Below, in pieces: positions 1-8,541 of a stretch of 64,000 bases of DNA. Under the pieces are notes generated by a model, which was not told the origin of the DNA, ran no database searches, and was given only the letters and a program-made list of their open reading frames with translations. The position numbers and the translations under genes are program-made. The DNA lies in contig CAVXZG010000019.1 in NCBI GenBank assembly GCA_963766375.1, positions 1 through 64,000 of the forward strand. The letters are read 5' to 3'. This DNA comes from AC-32 sp963766375 (GTDB taxonomy: Bacteria > Actinomycetota > Thermoleophilia > Gaiellales > Gaiellaceae). How positions within the stretch are numbered: the first letter of the stretch is position 1; each line of letters opens with the position of its first letter.

Positions 1-137
1 GTCAAGAGGCTCTGCGCCACCTCGATCGGGCCACGGGATTGGGCCACAAGGCCGCAGCTCCATCATCGTGTTCCAGTCGATCCTGAGGGGCCATTTCACC
101 GAACGTCGGCGCATATCACATGGCATCGATCGAAACA

Positions 138-183
138 TGCCCCCGACAAGAATCGAACTTGTGCACGCGGTTTAGGAAACCGC
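138..183 (-). tRNA. tRNA-Arg(CCT), 3' half only; possible attachment-site remnant
   Basis: On the minus strand this folds as the 3' half of a tRNA. There is a 5-bp anticodon stem (GCGGT/ACCGC) with loop TTCCTAA, giving anticodon CCT; a 4-nt variable region; a 5-bp T stem with loop TTCGATT; then CGGGGGC, discriminator A and no encoded CCA. The matching 5' acceptor strand (GCCCCCG) and a D arm are absent from 184-260, so it is not a complete gene. Such half-tRNAs are what tRNA-targeting integrases leave at the distal end of an inserted element. The element would then lie on the higher-coordinate side, where the tail genes are. That role is inference. A very aberrant complete tRNA is the alternative. 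Confidence 0.5.
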
Positions 184-201
184 TACGGGTGGTCGTACGG
201 C

Positions 202-228
202 GACCCCCAGGTGTCGTAGCTGGGGGTC
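202..228. repeat. perfect 9-bp inverted repeat beside the tRNA fragment
   Basis: GACCCCCAG (202-210) and CTGGGGGTC (220-228) pair perfectly around a 9-nt loop. It sits where the 5' half of the tRNA should be. No T-run follows on either strand, so a terminator role is not supported. It may mark a junction or recombination site. Confidence 0.45.
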
Positions 229-280
229 AGACAGACCGCTGGCGATTGTCGGGCAGCCACTTCGCTAGTAGCTTCCAGCC

Positions 281-729
281 ATGCCTGAACGCGAGCTCGA
301 GGCCTTGTTCGGGACGAGCCACTTCCGGGTCTTGATCGGGCGCGAGGAGCTTGGCTTCGCGGAGGTCACGCGGCTCGCCTCGGTCACCGATTTCGAGGTG
401 CCGCCGAGGAGCGTCGCAACAGCTACGAGACCGTCGTCTTCCGCCGGGCGCTGAGTCGCGACACGAAGCTCTACGACTGGCGCCGGAACATCGTCGATGG
501 CAAGAACGACCGGCGTCAGGTGACGATCCACCAGCTCGAGAGCGCCGGCGGGCGGATCGTCAACTCGTGGCGGCGCGTCCGAGCGTGGCCCTGCCGCTGG
601 TCGGGCCCGACCTTCAACGCGCAGTCGAGCGACGTCGCCGTCGAGGAGCTCGAGCTCGCCTACGACGACCTCGTCTGGCTGCGGCCGCGTCAACGTCAAC
701 GTTCCCGCCCCACGACCCAAGGAGCCTGA
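281..729 (+). pseudogene. phage/contractile-injection tail tube protein (T4 gp19-like), frame-disrupted copy 1
   Basis: ATG at 281 opens a frame (MPERELEALFGTSHFRVLIG) that stops near 455. The homologous continuation (YETVVFRRALSRDTKLYDWR, later WSGPTFNAQSSDVAVEELEL) lies one base back in phase and runs to TGA at 727-729. One base is therefore missing around 400. The joined product of about 148 residues has the layout of T4 gp19-like tail-tube proteins: an N-terminal beta strand region, a LYDWR-NIVDGK helix-turn, a GPTFNA motif and a final EELELAY strand. These proteins stack as hexameric rings inside phage tails and extracellular contractile injection systems. The second copy starts 1 nt after this stop. 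No sheath, baseplate or ATPase genes are in the window. The break may be decay or a sequencing error. Confidence 0.65.
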
Positions 730-730
730 G

Positions 731-1178
731 ATGGCCGTCCTCCGTGATCGTCCGTACGCACAGTTCAACTTCCTGGTCGACCTCGGCACGGGCGACACCG
801 ACGGGCCAGGGCCGGCTTTCAGGAATGCAGCCAGATCGGGATGAGCGTCGACGTAATCGAGTACCGGAACGGAAACGAGAAGGCGAACAGGTCCGGAAGC
901 TGACCGGCCTGCGCGCGACCGGACGTGACCCTCCACCGAGGGATCATCGGCTCGCTCGACCTCTACCAGTGGCTCGATCAGATCAGGAACGGCGACAAGA
1001 ACGCGATCCGCAACGTGACGATCCAGCTCCAGAACGAGGACCACACGCAGGTCGTCCAGACCTGGCTCCTCGGCACGCGCGGATCATCAAGCACATCAGC
1101 GGGCCGTTCAACGCCAAGGGCACCGACGTCGCGATGGAGGAACTGTCGCTCGCCTACGAGCGGCTGGAAATGGAGTAA
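731..1178 (+). pseudogene. phage/contractile-injection tail tube protein (T4 gp19-like), frame-disrupted copy 2
   Basis: ATG at 731 gives MAVLRDRPYAQFNFLVDLG, the typical tail-tube N-terminus. Family sequence then continues across three frames: FQECSQIGMSVDVIEYRNGN, KLTGLRA, VTLHRGIIGSLDLYQWLDQI, and finally ISGPFNAKGTDVAMEELSLA, to TAA at 1176-1178. At least four frame changes are needed, near 815, 895, 930 and 1075. The reconstructed length (about 148 residues) and motif order match copy 1 and the T4 gp19 family, with the expected LTGLR-VTLKRG-like centre and GPFNAKG-EEL end. Paired tail-tube genes are usual in contractile injection systems. The density of breaks suggests a real pseudogene or locally poor consensus. 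Confidence 0.65.
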
Positions 1179-1216
1179 CTCGTCCGGGAGTGTGCGCTGA
1201 AGTCGACTACAACGAC

Positions 1217-2105
1217 CTACCGTTCGAAAGCCGCTTCATCCGCTTCGGTCCCCTGAAACGACATCAGGGCCGTCGCGCCGCCAAGTTGTCCTCTGATGGC
1301 GCCCCGCCGATGCCGCGTGCTGGTAACGACCACGTAATACGACCGTGGCTTCCCCGCAAGGGCCTTGAAGGTGCCCGGGCCGGCGGACACGCACCCGACC
1401 CGGCGATAGCGGCTCCCGAGCGCCAGAACGACCGGTCCGCGGCGGCCCGCCGCGCCGGCGCGGATCAGTGCGCCGGTTGGCCTGCCGATGCGTGTCAGTC
1501 GCGCAAATCTCCAGCAGACCTCCCCGTTACTCAGCGTAAGCGCGACGCTGCCGGACCCGCGCTGGGCCCCGGTCTTCCCAGCTGCCTTGCCGGTAAGACG
1601 AGCTTTGAGGTGAGTCTCTGTTGGCGCGGGCGGCGGCGGAGGGCCGCCGCCGGACAGGATCTCGATGTCCCAGACGGGGTGTATCTCGTTCCAGCCGTTC
1701 CAGCGGTCGTAGACGTGGGCCCCGGTGACGCGGATGTGCGCGTGCAGGGGCGGGGGGCGCACCCTGACGCCCAGATCGAACGGAATGATCTCGACATGGA
1801 TCGAGCCCTCGGCGCGGTTCTTGGCGTTCAGCATCGAGGTGTAGCCCGCATCAGGGGCTACCGAGAAGGCGAAATCGCCGTCAGGGAACTGCCTTGGCCT
1901 TCTGGGTGACGGTGCCGACGAAGGTCGCGCAGGCTTTGAGGACTTGTAGTCGGGTCGGGTCGTGGACGCCCGCGAGCGGATTCGAGGGACAGGGCGTCGA
2001 CGCCGCCTGCGGGCGCGTATCGGCCGAGCTCACGCCGCCCCAGGCCGCAGCAGCCAGGACGACCGCGAACGCACATCCAACGACTATGTTCCTACGGAGA
2101 CTCAA
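1217..2105 (-). CDS. secreted CHRD-domain protein (one internal frame break)
   Basis: ATG at 2105 begins a signal peptide (MSLRRNIVVGCAFAVVLAAA) followed by a mature segment with several cysteines. The frame stops at 1881, but homologous sequence continues one base over as DGDFAFSVAPDAGYTSMLNA, so one extra base near 1885 breaks it. The second part holds a region rich in His and Trp (YDRWNGWNEIHPVWDI). It ends in a CHRD-like (chordin) domain of about 100 residues with the usual NGEVCW, IRAGAAGRRGPVV, CVSAG, YYVVVTS and GAIRGQL blocks. CHRD proteins are exported beta-rich proteins of unclear function in bacteria. The joined length is about 295 residues. It lies divergent from the coiled-coil gene. 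The signal peptide and CHRD assignment are firm; the function is not. Confidence 0.65.
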
Positions 2106-2898
2106 GCCAACGGGGAGATCAGCCAGTCCTACGTGGTTCGCCGTGCCACCGTGCTTCCTTGGACGCGGACTGGCCGGAAGCCAAAGTAATACAGAAGCGG
2201 CGGACGCAGCGCCACTTGCCCGTTACGAGACCGGGGAACTGAGGCACAATCGTTCAATCGGAACTGACGAGACCAAGAACGAGCTTGCGGCGCTCGAGCT
2301 GGAGCTCCAGGCTGCGAGGCAGGCGGCTGAGGAAAGTCAGGCCGCATTGAGCGAGCTCGAGGAGGAGCGCCGCGAACGAGAAGGTCGCCTGAGTCTCGCA
2401 ATGCGCGCGCAGGAAGATCTCGAGCGGCACCTCGAGAAGAAGCGAGAGGAGCTCGCGCGGGCCGAAGCCGAGGCGGCGCTTGAAGCGTTCAAGCGAGCGC
2501 TCGAAGACCGCGACGTCGCCGCGGAGGCGTTCGCGTCGGCGGCGGAGTCCGTCACTTTGCGCCTTCAGGACTTCGACGCAGCACAGGACCTTGCGGAGAG
2601 CGCATGGGAGGCCGTCCTGCTCAGCCACGGTCCGACCGAGGCCCGCACCGCGGCCGCCGAGCTCCCAGGTGGTCTGCACGCCCAACACGGGGTCTTCGCC
2701 GAGGCACTCGCGCTGCTGATCGAAAGTGTCACCCCACGCGCCGATGACGAGTTCGAGCGCAACCTCATCGAAGCGGCCGCCCGGAGTCCGCTGGGCAACG
2801 ACATCTCGAACCTTCCGACGCATCTGCAGGGGCTGGCACGCGCGCGGTACTTCGCGATAGCCCGGGAAGGGCGGCGAGGTCGGTCGAAGGACGCGTAG
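2086..2898 (+). CDS. coiled-coil protein of unknown function
   Basis: The open frame is certain from about 2250 to TAG at 2896-2898. It contains a long Glu/Arg/Ala-rich coiled coil from about 2265 to 2560 (heptads such as ELAALELELQAARQAAEESQ), a linker, and a helical C-terminal domain ending in LPTHLQGLARARYFAIAREG. The start is not settled. ATG 2086 is in frame but overlaps the divergent CHRD gene, and no ATG/GTG/TTG with a good ribosome site occurs between 2110 and 2265, so the 5' end may be lost to an indel. I do not recognise the family. Base composition and codon bias fit a real gene. Confidence 0.45.
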   Translation: MFLRRLKPTGRSASPTWFAVPPCFLGRGLAGSQSNTEAADAAPLARYETGELRHNRSIGTDETKNELAALELELQAARQAAEESQAALSELEEERREREGRLSLAMRAQEDLERHLEKKREELARAEAEAALEAFKRALEDRDVAAEAFASAAESVTLRLQDFDAAQDLAESAWEAVLLSHGPTEARTAAAELPGGLHAQHGVFAEALALLIESVTPRADDEFERNLIEAAARSPLGNDISNLPTHLQGLARARYFAIAREGRRGRSKDA

Positions 2899-2959
2899 CA
2901 CCGGCGCCGCTCTCTCGCAGCCGTTGGCGTCCCTTTCTCGAAGCTGGATAATCCGGCGG

Positions 2960-3064
2960 ATGAAGCGTGTCAGCCTCTTCACGCAGCAGGTCGAGTACGA
3001 CGAGCGCGACAACCTGATGGTGCGCCGGAGCAGCGCCGTCGGCTACTGGGACGGCGAGGCCTGA
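2960..3064 (+). pseudogene. 34-codon ORF resembling the two ends of a cupin protein
   Basis: ATG 2960 to TGA 3062-3064 encodes 34 residues. The first 15 (MKRVSLFTQQVEYDE) look like the N-terminus, and the last 17 (NLMVRRSSAVGYWDGEA) like the C-terminus, of actinobacterial single-domain cupins of about 150 residues. The entire beta-barrel middle is absent. This would fit an in-frame internal deletion of about 120 codons, or an assembly collapse. Identification rests on recalled family ends and is tentative. Confidence 0.3.
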
Positions 3065-3104
3065 TTCCGGCGTAACGCTCGGCGCTCTTGCAAGACTGTT
3101 CAGC

Positions 3105-3497
3105 GTGACCAAGATCCAGAAAACAGAAGAGCAGTGGCGGGCGGAGCTCTCGCCCGAGCAGTACCGGGTCCTGCGCGAGAAGGGGACCGAGGCGCCGTTC
3201 AGCGGCGAGTACGACCACGTCTTCGAGCCGGGCACCTACCGCTGCGCAGGTTGTGGCGCGGAGCTGTTCGTCGCGGACACCAAGTACGACTCCGGCTGTG
3301 GCTGGCCCGCGTTCTACGCGCCGGCCGGCGAGGAGGCGATCGAGGAGGAGACCGACACCACCCACGGCATGATGCGCACGGAGGTCATGTGCGCGAGCTG
3401 CGGCGGTCACCTCGGCCACGTCTTTCCGGACGGCCCAGCCCCGACCGGGCAGCGTTACTGCATCAACTCGGCAGCATTGAAACTGGAGGAGGAGTAG
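3105..3497 (+). CDS. msrB: peptide-methionine (R)-S-oxide reductase
   Basis: This 130-residue enzyme reduces the R epimer of methionine sulfoxide in oxidised proteins and is cytosolic. The single SelR/MsrB domain spans almost the whole protein. Two CxxC pairs (CAGC near residue 46, CASC near residue 95) form the structural zinc site. GQRYCINS near the end carries the catalytic cysteine. GWPAFYAP and GHLGHVFPDG are the expected substrate-site blocks. The GTG start at 3105 is the only start ahead of the conserved core. Its TAG stop overlaps the GTG of msrA (TAGTG), so the two are translationally coupled and repair both sulfoxide epimers together. Confidence 0.93.
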   Translation: MTKIQKTEEQWRAELSPEQYRVLREKGTEAPFSGEYDHVFEPGTYRCAGCGAELFVADTKYDSGCGWPAFYAPAGEEAIEEETDTTHGMMRTEVMCASCGGHLGHVFPDGPAPTGQRYCINSAALKLEEE

Positions 3498-3988
3498 TGG
3501 AGAAGAAGGCAACGTTCGGAGCGGGCTGCTTCTGGGGCGTCGAGGCGGCGTTCCGCCAGCTCGAAGGCGTCACGGCGACCGAGGTCGGCTACGAGGGCGG
3601 CACGCTCGAGAACCCGACCTACGAGGACGTCTGTTCGCACACGACCGGCCATGCGGAGGTCGTCCAGGTGACTTACGACCCCGAGCGGATCTCCTACGAG
3701 CAGCTGCTCGACGCCTTCTGGGCCAAGCACGACCCGACGCAGCTGAACCGGCAGGGCTGGGACGTGGGCGACCAGTACCGCTCGGTCGTCTTCTTCCACG
3801 ACGAGGAGCAGCGGGCCGCAGCGGAGAGCTCGAAGACAGAGCTCGACGCCTCGGGCCGCTACAAGCGCCCGATCGCCACCGTGATCGAGCCGGCGCAGAC
3901 CTTCTACGTCGCGGAGGACTACCACCAGCGCTACCTCGAGAAGCAAGGGCGCTCGAGCTGTACGCCCGCGTTGGCCGAGTCTGCTTAG
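3497..3988 (+). CDS. msrA: peptide-methionine (S)-S-oxide reductase
   Basis: This 163-residue MsrA reduces the S epimer of methionine sulfoxide. The catalytic motif GCFWGVE is at residues 9-15, followed by the family blocks VGYEGG, HTTGHAEVVQVTYDP and FWAKHDPTQLNRQG, then DVGDQYRS. A late cysteine in RSSCTP may be a resolving cysteine. The GTG start at 3497 shares one base with the msrB stop, forming an msrB-msrA operon. The length is normal for the family, and the context (paired stereospecific reductases) supports oxidative-damage repair. Confidence 0.93.
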   Translation: MEKKATFGAGCFWGVEAAFRQLEGVTATEVGYEGGTLENPTYEDVCSHTTGHAEVVQVTYDPERISYEQLLDAFWAKHDPTQLNRQGWDVGDQYRSVVFFHDEEQRAAAESSKTELDASGRYKRPIATVIEPAQTFYVAEDYHQRYLEKQGRSSCTPALAESA

Positions 3989-3992
3989 TGCT

Positions 3993-5162
3993 CTAGGAAA
4001 CGGCCAGGGTCGCGGTGAAGCCGTGTAGGAACGGCTTCCCGCCGACCGGGCCGATCTCGCCGGCGCAGAAGAAGCCGGCCACCGTATCGTCTGCACCGAG
4101 CGCCTCGCCGACGGCGCGGGCGTCGTGGTCTCCCTCGGGGAACATGTTCGTCCCGCGCCCGTTGCAGGTGAAGAGGAGCGCGCCCGCGGCGCGGTCGCCG
4201 TCCAGCGCGCCCGAGAGGTTCTCGCGCAGGTCCTCGTCCGCGGAGCGGGCGTCGCGCACGTGGAAGCGCAGCGTCTGGCCGACGCGCACCGGCTCGCCGA
4301 TGGCCAGGGCGCCCGTTTCCTCGTCCACGCCGATCAGGCCGCGCATCAGGTAGTCGCCGCGCCGGTACTCGGCACGGTTCTCGTCGATCACGAGGCCGGC
4401 GAGCACCCCGCCGTTGGCCGCGAGCCGCTGCTCCTCGTCGGTCAGGGTTCCAAGGTCGGTCTTGAGCCGCTCCAGCGCGGTCTCGCCGGCGAGCTCGAAG
4501 ATGACGTTGCCCTCGGCGCTCGTGATCACCGCGTCGCGGCCGATCGGGGCGCAGCCCTGTGACACCACGGTGCGCACGGGCACACCGCGCAGCACGGCGC
4601 CCACGGCGCCTTCCGTCAGCACCTCGCCGTCGAGGAAGAGCACCTGCGTGTCGGGCTCACCCGTGCCGGCGGAGAGCCCGCCCACGAGCGGCACCCCGTC
4701 CTCTTCCTCGTTCAGCTTCGAGAGGAAGCCGGAGGCAGGGAACGTGAACGGATCGACGAGGAAGGTGACCAGGTCGGCGCCGTCCAGCATCGGGATCCCG
4801 CTCACGGCGACACCGTCGTCGGTGTCGAAGGCGACGCTGTGGAAGGTCTCGATCTCCGCCTCCGGGAGCGAAGCCGCCCAGACCGCTGCGCCGGGGCCCG
4901 ACTCGAGCTCCCGGTCTCGGGCCACTACACCCTGGGCGACGCAGCCCAGCAGGTGCTCGGGCGCGAGCTCCCGCTCGACGGCGGCGAGCGCCTCCTCGGC
5001 GCTCGCGAAGTGGTCGGCTGAGAGGAACAGGAACGCGAGGTCGACCGAGGCGCCGTCGAGCGCGTCCCGGGCCTCGCGCGCCGCCTCGCCGGCTGCCTCC
5101 GCCGCCCAGGTGGAGGCGGACAACCCCGCCCCGACCCGGCGCGTGAGCGTTTCAGGCCTCAT
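3993..5162 (-). CDS. FIST N- and C-domain sensory protein
   Basis: This 389-residue soluble protein has the two-part FIST layout. The FIST-N region (about residues 30-220) includes HLLGCVAQGVVARDRE and VPLVGGLSAG. FIST-C (about 225-375) includes DYLMRGLIGVD, LLFTCNGRGTNMF and the closing VAGFFCAGEIGPVGGKPFLH. FIST proteins are thought to bind small ligands such as amino acids and are often linked to signal transduction. Here there is no attached kinase or cyclase. It is convergent with msrA, four bases away. The ATG at 5162 gives the full family N-terminus. The domain call is firm; ligand and role are unknown. Confidence 0.85.
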   Translation of the reverse strand: MRPETLTRRVGAGLSASTWAAEAAGEAAREARDALDGASVDLAFLFLSADHFASAEEALAAVERELAPEHLLGCVAQGVVARDRELESGPGAAVWAASLPEAEIETFHSVAFDTDDGVAVSGIPMLDGADLVTFLVDPFTFPASGFLSKLNEEEDGVPLVGGLSAGTGEPDTQVLFLDGEVLTEGAVGAVLRGVPVRTVVSQGCAPIGRDAVITSAEGNVIFELAGETALERLKTDLGTLTDEEQRLAANGGVLAGLVIDENRAEYRRGDYLMRGLIGVDEETGALAIGEPVRVGQTLRFHVRDARSADEDLRENLSGALDGDRAAGALLFTCNGRGTNMFPEGDHDARAVGEALGADDTVAGFFCAGEIGPVGGKPFLHGFTATLAVS

Positions 5163-5186
5163 GGGCGGAGTGTACGCCTGGAGTGA

Positions 5187-5419
5187 CTAGCTCTTGCGGG
5201 CCGTTGCCTTTCCGCCCTTGCGGCCGGCCGCCTTCTTCTGGGCGGTGGTGCCGCCCTGGCTCGAAGTACTCCTCGAAGAGCCGGAGCCGGACTCTTGCCG
5301 CCTCGGCTCGAGGCGCCCGGAGAGTTCGCGATCTTCGCCGCCCGCTCCTTCGACATGCCCTTGTCCTTCAGGGCCTCGTACTGCTTCTCGTTCTTGACGT
5401 TCGTCTCTTGTTCGGCATG
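5187..5419 (-). CDS. small basic Lys/Ala-rich protein of the DUF7218 type (two frame breaks)
   Basis: ATG at 5419 follows a strong GGAGG site. Coding sequence reads NVKNEKQYEALKDKGMSKER, then AAKIANSPGASSRGGKS, and after a frame change near 5298 ends in TTAQKKAAGRKGGKATARKS and TAG. A second one-base gap near 5408 separates the start from the body. The reconstructed product is about 77 residues. Proteins with this KDEKQYEAL-GMSKE-KAARIAN-GGKS-RKGGKATA pattern are conserved in actinobacteria and of unknown function; the basic tail suggests nucleic-acid contact. It lies just downstream of the CBS gene and is probably cotranscribed. Confidence 0.6.
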
Positions 5420-5430
5420 CCCCTCCTCGC

Positions 5431-5850
5431 TTACGGCTGGGAGATTTCCTCGACGAGCTCGCCCGTCTGCTTGTCGTTCGCCTCCCGGGCCACGTCGGCC
5501 TGGGCCACGATTCCGACGAGCTTCCCGCCTTCCTCGACGACCGGCAGCCGGCGGACCTGATGGCTCGCCATCAGGCGGAGCGCCTCGTCCAGGTCCTGCT
5601 GCGGATCGACGGTGACGACGTCGGTGGATGCGATCTCCCGCACCCTCACCGACTGGGGATCCTTCCCCTCGGCGACGACCCGAACGGCGATGTCGCGGTC
5701 GGTCACGGTGCCGACGAGCCGTCCGCCCTCGACGACCGGGACGATCCCGACGTCCTTTTCCTTCATGATCCTGGCGGCTTCGACCACCGGGTTGTCGGCC
5801 ACCACGCTGGTCGGGTTGGAGGTCATGACGTCTTGCACGCTCTTCCCCAT
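5431..5850 (-). CDS. tandem CBS-domain protein
   Basis: This 139-residue protein consists of two CBS domains, residues about 6-62 (VQDVMTSNPTSVVADNPV to VGTVTDRDIAV) and 70-128 (VREIASTDVVTVDPQQ to LVGIVAQADV). Paired CBS domains form a Bateman module that binds adenine nucleotides. No effector domain is attached, so it is a stand-alone regulator of unknown target. The start is ATG 5850, directly after AAGGAGGAACTTCC, a strong ribosome site; the open frame extends further upstream but that part is not conserved. Confidence 0.85.
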   Translation of the reverse strand: MGKSVQDVMTSNPTSVVADNPVVEAARIMKEKDVGIVPVVEGGRLVGTVTDRDIAVRVVAEGKDPQSVRVREIASTDVVTVDPQQDLDEALRLMASHQVRRLPVVEEGGKLVGIVAQADVAREANDKQTGELVEEISQP

Positions 5851-5927
5851 GGAAGTTCCTCCTTGTCTCTTTGGAGTCGTATTCGGCTTCCCCGCCCTGA
5901 GCACTCCGAAACGGTGAAAATGGAGGC

Positions 5928-6287
5928 GTGCGCACAGCCACCATCGAGCGGCGGATCACGGAGCTCGCGCTCTCGTTTCCCGAGTCCTACGAGGACCGGC
6001 CGTGGGGCGATTTCCCGGTCTTCAAGGTGGGGGCGAACAAGGTCTTCGGCTGGGCTCAGGTCGAGGACGGCGCGGTGCACGTGACGGTCAAGCTGACCGC
6101 GGAGGAGCGCGAGATCGCGCACCTCATGCCCTTCGTGCGCACCGCGAGCTACGTGGGCCGCTACGGCTGGGTCACGGCCGCGGTCACGGACGAGGACTCG
6201 CTCGAGGCGGCCCTCGAGTGGCTGCGGGAGAGCTACTGGCTCAAGTGCCCGGCGGAGCTGAAGGCGGCCGTCGAGGGCGAGGATTAG
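5928..6287 (+). CDS. MmcQ/YjbR-like protein
   Basis: This 119-residue protein has the MmcQ/YjbR fold pattern: an N-terminal helix with LALSFPESYEDRPWGDFPVF, a central KVGANKVFGW strand pair, LKLTAEE-like turns and a C-terminal helix with WLRESYWLKCPAEL. Members are small DNA-binding-like or unknown proteins. The GTG at 5928 places the family start correctly. It is divergent from the CBS gene and is followed within 5 bases by a palindromic repeat that may end transcription. Confidence 0.75.
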   Translation: MRTATIERRITELALSFPESYEDRPWGDFPVFKVGANKVFGWAQVEDGAVHVTVKLTAEEREIAHLMPFVRTASYVGRYGWVTAAVTDEDSLEAALEWLRESYWLKCPAELKAAVEGED

Positions 6288-6290
6288 GGA

Positions 6291-6437
6291 CATGTCCCGG
6301 GGTCTGACCCCGGGACATGGCTCACGGCCCGATTTCTTTGCAGCGATTCAGCGTGCTCTATCGCGGCCAGAGCAGGGGTTTCGATCTCGAAACTGTCCCT
6401 TCTTGCCACGACCCGGGGTCTGACCCCGGGTCGTGGC
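6291..6437. repeat. composite palindromic repeat, copy 1
   Basis: Two perfect palindromes bracket an 85-bp spacer. Left: CATGTCCCGGGGTC, one T, GACCCCGGGACATG (6291-6319, 14-bp arms). Right: GCCACGACCCGGGGTC, one T, GACCCCGGGTCGTGG plus C (6405-6437, 16-bp arms). Both share the core GGGGTCTGACCCC. The spacer contains GCAGCGATTCAGCGTGCT. A related unit lies at 12262-12405. The layout resembles a REP/BIME-type or non-autonomous transposon-derived element; no transposase is present nearby. It may also serve as a terminator after the YjbR gene. Confidence 0.75.
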
Positions 6438-6574
6438 CGGAACCAGCGTGTCGCTAGTCGGCGCCGGGGTCGTCCTGAGCGTCTGAGTCGCCTGTTTCCG
6501 GGTCCGGCGCGGGCGAGTCGTCGAGCTCGTCGTTGCGGTCGTCCTCGCGAGGCTGCGAAGTATCCTGCTCTTCC

Positions 6575-8456
6575 ATGAAAGTGCTCCTTCCCGACTCCTC
6601 GGAACTCGAACTTCCCGCCGGCGCGACTGGGCTCGACGCTGCCGCCGCGATCGGGCCGAAGCTGGCCGAGCAGGCCGTCCTGGTGCGCTCCAACGGCAAC
6701 GTCCAGGACCTGCGTGCACCGCTCGAGGAGGGCCAGCAGATCCAGATCCTGACCACCCGCGACACGGCGGACCCGGACGCGCTCTACGTCCTCCGCCACT
6801 CGACCGCGCACCTGCTCGCCGAGGCCGTTCGCCGACTCTACCCGGGCACGAAGATCGCGATCGGGCCACCGATCGAGAACGGCTTCTACTACGACTTCGA
6901 ATTCCCGGAGCCGATCAACGAGGAGGCGCTCGAGCGGATCGAGGAGGAGATCCGCAAGGAGCTCGCGGAGGGCCGCTCGTGGAACCGCGCGGAGGTGAGC
7001 GCCGAGGAGGCGAAGCGCTACTTCGCCGAGCAGGGCGAGGACTACAAGGTCGAGCTCGTAGACACCGCCGAAGGGGCGATCACCCTCTACACACAGGGCG
7101 AGTTCACCGACCTCTGCCGGGGCCCCCATCTGCAGGACTCGAAGCCGATCAAGGCGGTCAAGCTGACCGGCCTCGCCGGCGCGTACTGGCGCGGGGACGA
7201 GCACAACAAGCAGCTGACGCGGATCTACGGGACGGCGTTCTACTCTCAGGCCGATCTCGACGCATACCTCGAGCGGCTCGAAGAGGCCAAGAAGCGTGAC
7301 CATCGCCGGCTCGGGACGCAGCTCGATCTCTTCCACCTCTCCGACCATGCGCCCGGGATGCCGTTCTGGCACCCGAAGGGGATGGTGATCTGGAACGCGC
7401 TCGAAGACCTACGGCGGCGTGAGAACGCGAAGCGCGACTACGTCGAGGTCAAGACACCGCTGATGTACGACGTCGACACCTGGAAAACGTCCGGTCACTG
7501 GGAGAAGTTCAAGGACGACATGTTCCTCGTCCCCTACGGCGAGGATCGCACGCTCGGCCTCAAGCCGATGAACTGCCCCGGGCACATGCTCCTATTCGGG
7601 TCGGCGCTTCGCAGCTATCGAGACCTGCCGCTCCGCTACGCGGAGGCGTCAACGCTTCACCGCAACGAGCGTGCGGGGACGTTGCACGGCCTGCTCCGCG
7701 TCCAGCACGTCACGCAGGACGACGCGCACTTGTTCGTGACGCCGGAGCAGATCGAGGACGAGATCTTCGGCGCCCTCGACTTCGCTGCCAGCCTGTACGA
7801 CCTCTTCGGTTTAGAGGCGCGGTTCGAGCTGTCGACGAGGCCGGAGAACAAGCTGGGGACCGACGAGGAATGGGACTTCACCGAGGCCGCGTTGCGTTCG
7901 GCGCTCGAGCGGCGGGAGATCGAGTACACCGTCAACGAGGGTGACGGCGCGTTCTACGGGCCGAAGATCGACCTGCACATGACCGACGTCCTCGGCCGCT
8001 CCTGGCAGATGGGCACGATCCAGCTCGACTCCCAGATGCCGGCGCGCTTCGGGCTCACCTACATGGGGGCCGACAACGAGGAGCACACGCCGTACGTCAT
8101 CCATCGCGCCCTCTTCGGCTCGCTCGAGCGCTTCATCGGGATCCTGATCGAGCACTACGCCGGCGCGTTCCCGTTCTGGCTCGCCCCGGTGCAGGTCCGG
8201 ATCATCCCCGTCGGCGAGGACCACCGGCGCCGCGGCAAACGAGCTGGCGGGGAAGCTGACCGGCTTCCGCGTCGAGGTGGACGAGCGAGACGAGACCGTG
8301 GGCAAGCGGATCCGCGACGCGGAGGTCGAAAAGATTCCGTTCGTGATCGTCTTCGGCGACAAGGAGTCGGAGGAGTCCTTGGCCGTCCGCGAGCACGGGG
8401 GAGAGCAGTCCACGAAATCGCTGGACGAATTCCGCGCACACCTTGCTACGCTGTGA
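6575..8456 (+). CDS. thrS: threonine-tRNA ligase (frame break near 8224)
   Basis: It charges tRNA-Thr. Order of domains: TGS (residues 1-60, from MKVLLPDSSELELP), editing domain with HSTAHLLAEA, class II catalytic core with NCPGHMLLFG, RNERAGTLHGLLRVQH and HTPYVIHRALFGSLER, then the anticodon-binding domain. The frame is lost in the anticodon domain at about 8224, where one extra G (CACCGGCGCC) shifts phase. The true continuation (AAANELAGKLTGFRVEVDER through DEFRAHLATL) ends at TGA 8454-8456, giving about 627 residues, normal for ThrRS. An essential gene broken this way most likely reflects a sequence error. ATG 6575 is chosen because it starts the TGS domain. Confidence 0.93.
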
Positions 8457-8541
8457 TCCTGGCAAGCAGGGTCCAACCCTCACCTCCCGAGCCGTGCGCT
8501 TCTGCGGAGGTTCAACCGAGTCGGTCGACGAGGAGTTTTGG

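Noticed and set aside
351..1178. 275-codon plus-strand frame over the tail-tube region
   Set aside because: It mixes out-of-frame sequence; real tail-tube text only appears in short parts of it.
6454..6576. 40-codon acidic minus-strand ORF (MEEQDTSQPREDD...)
   Set aside because: Its start codon is inside the thrS start region and its composition could be an artefact of the GC-rich leader; no ribosome site or family pattern was seen.
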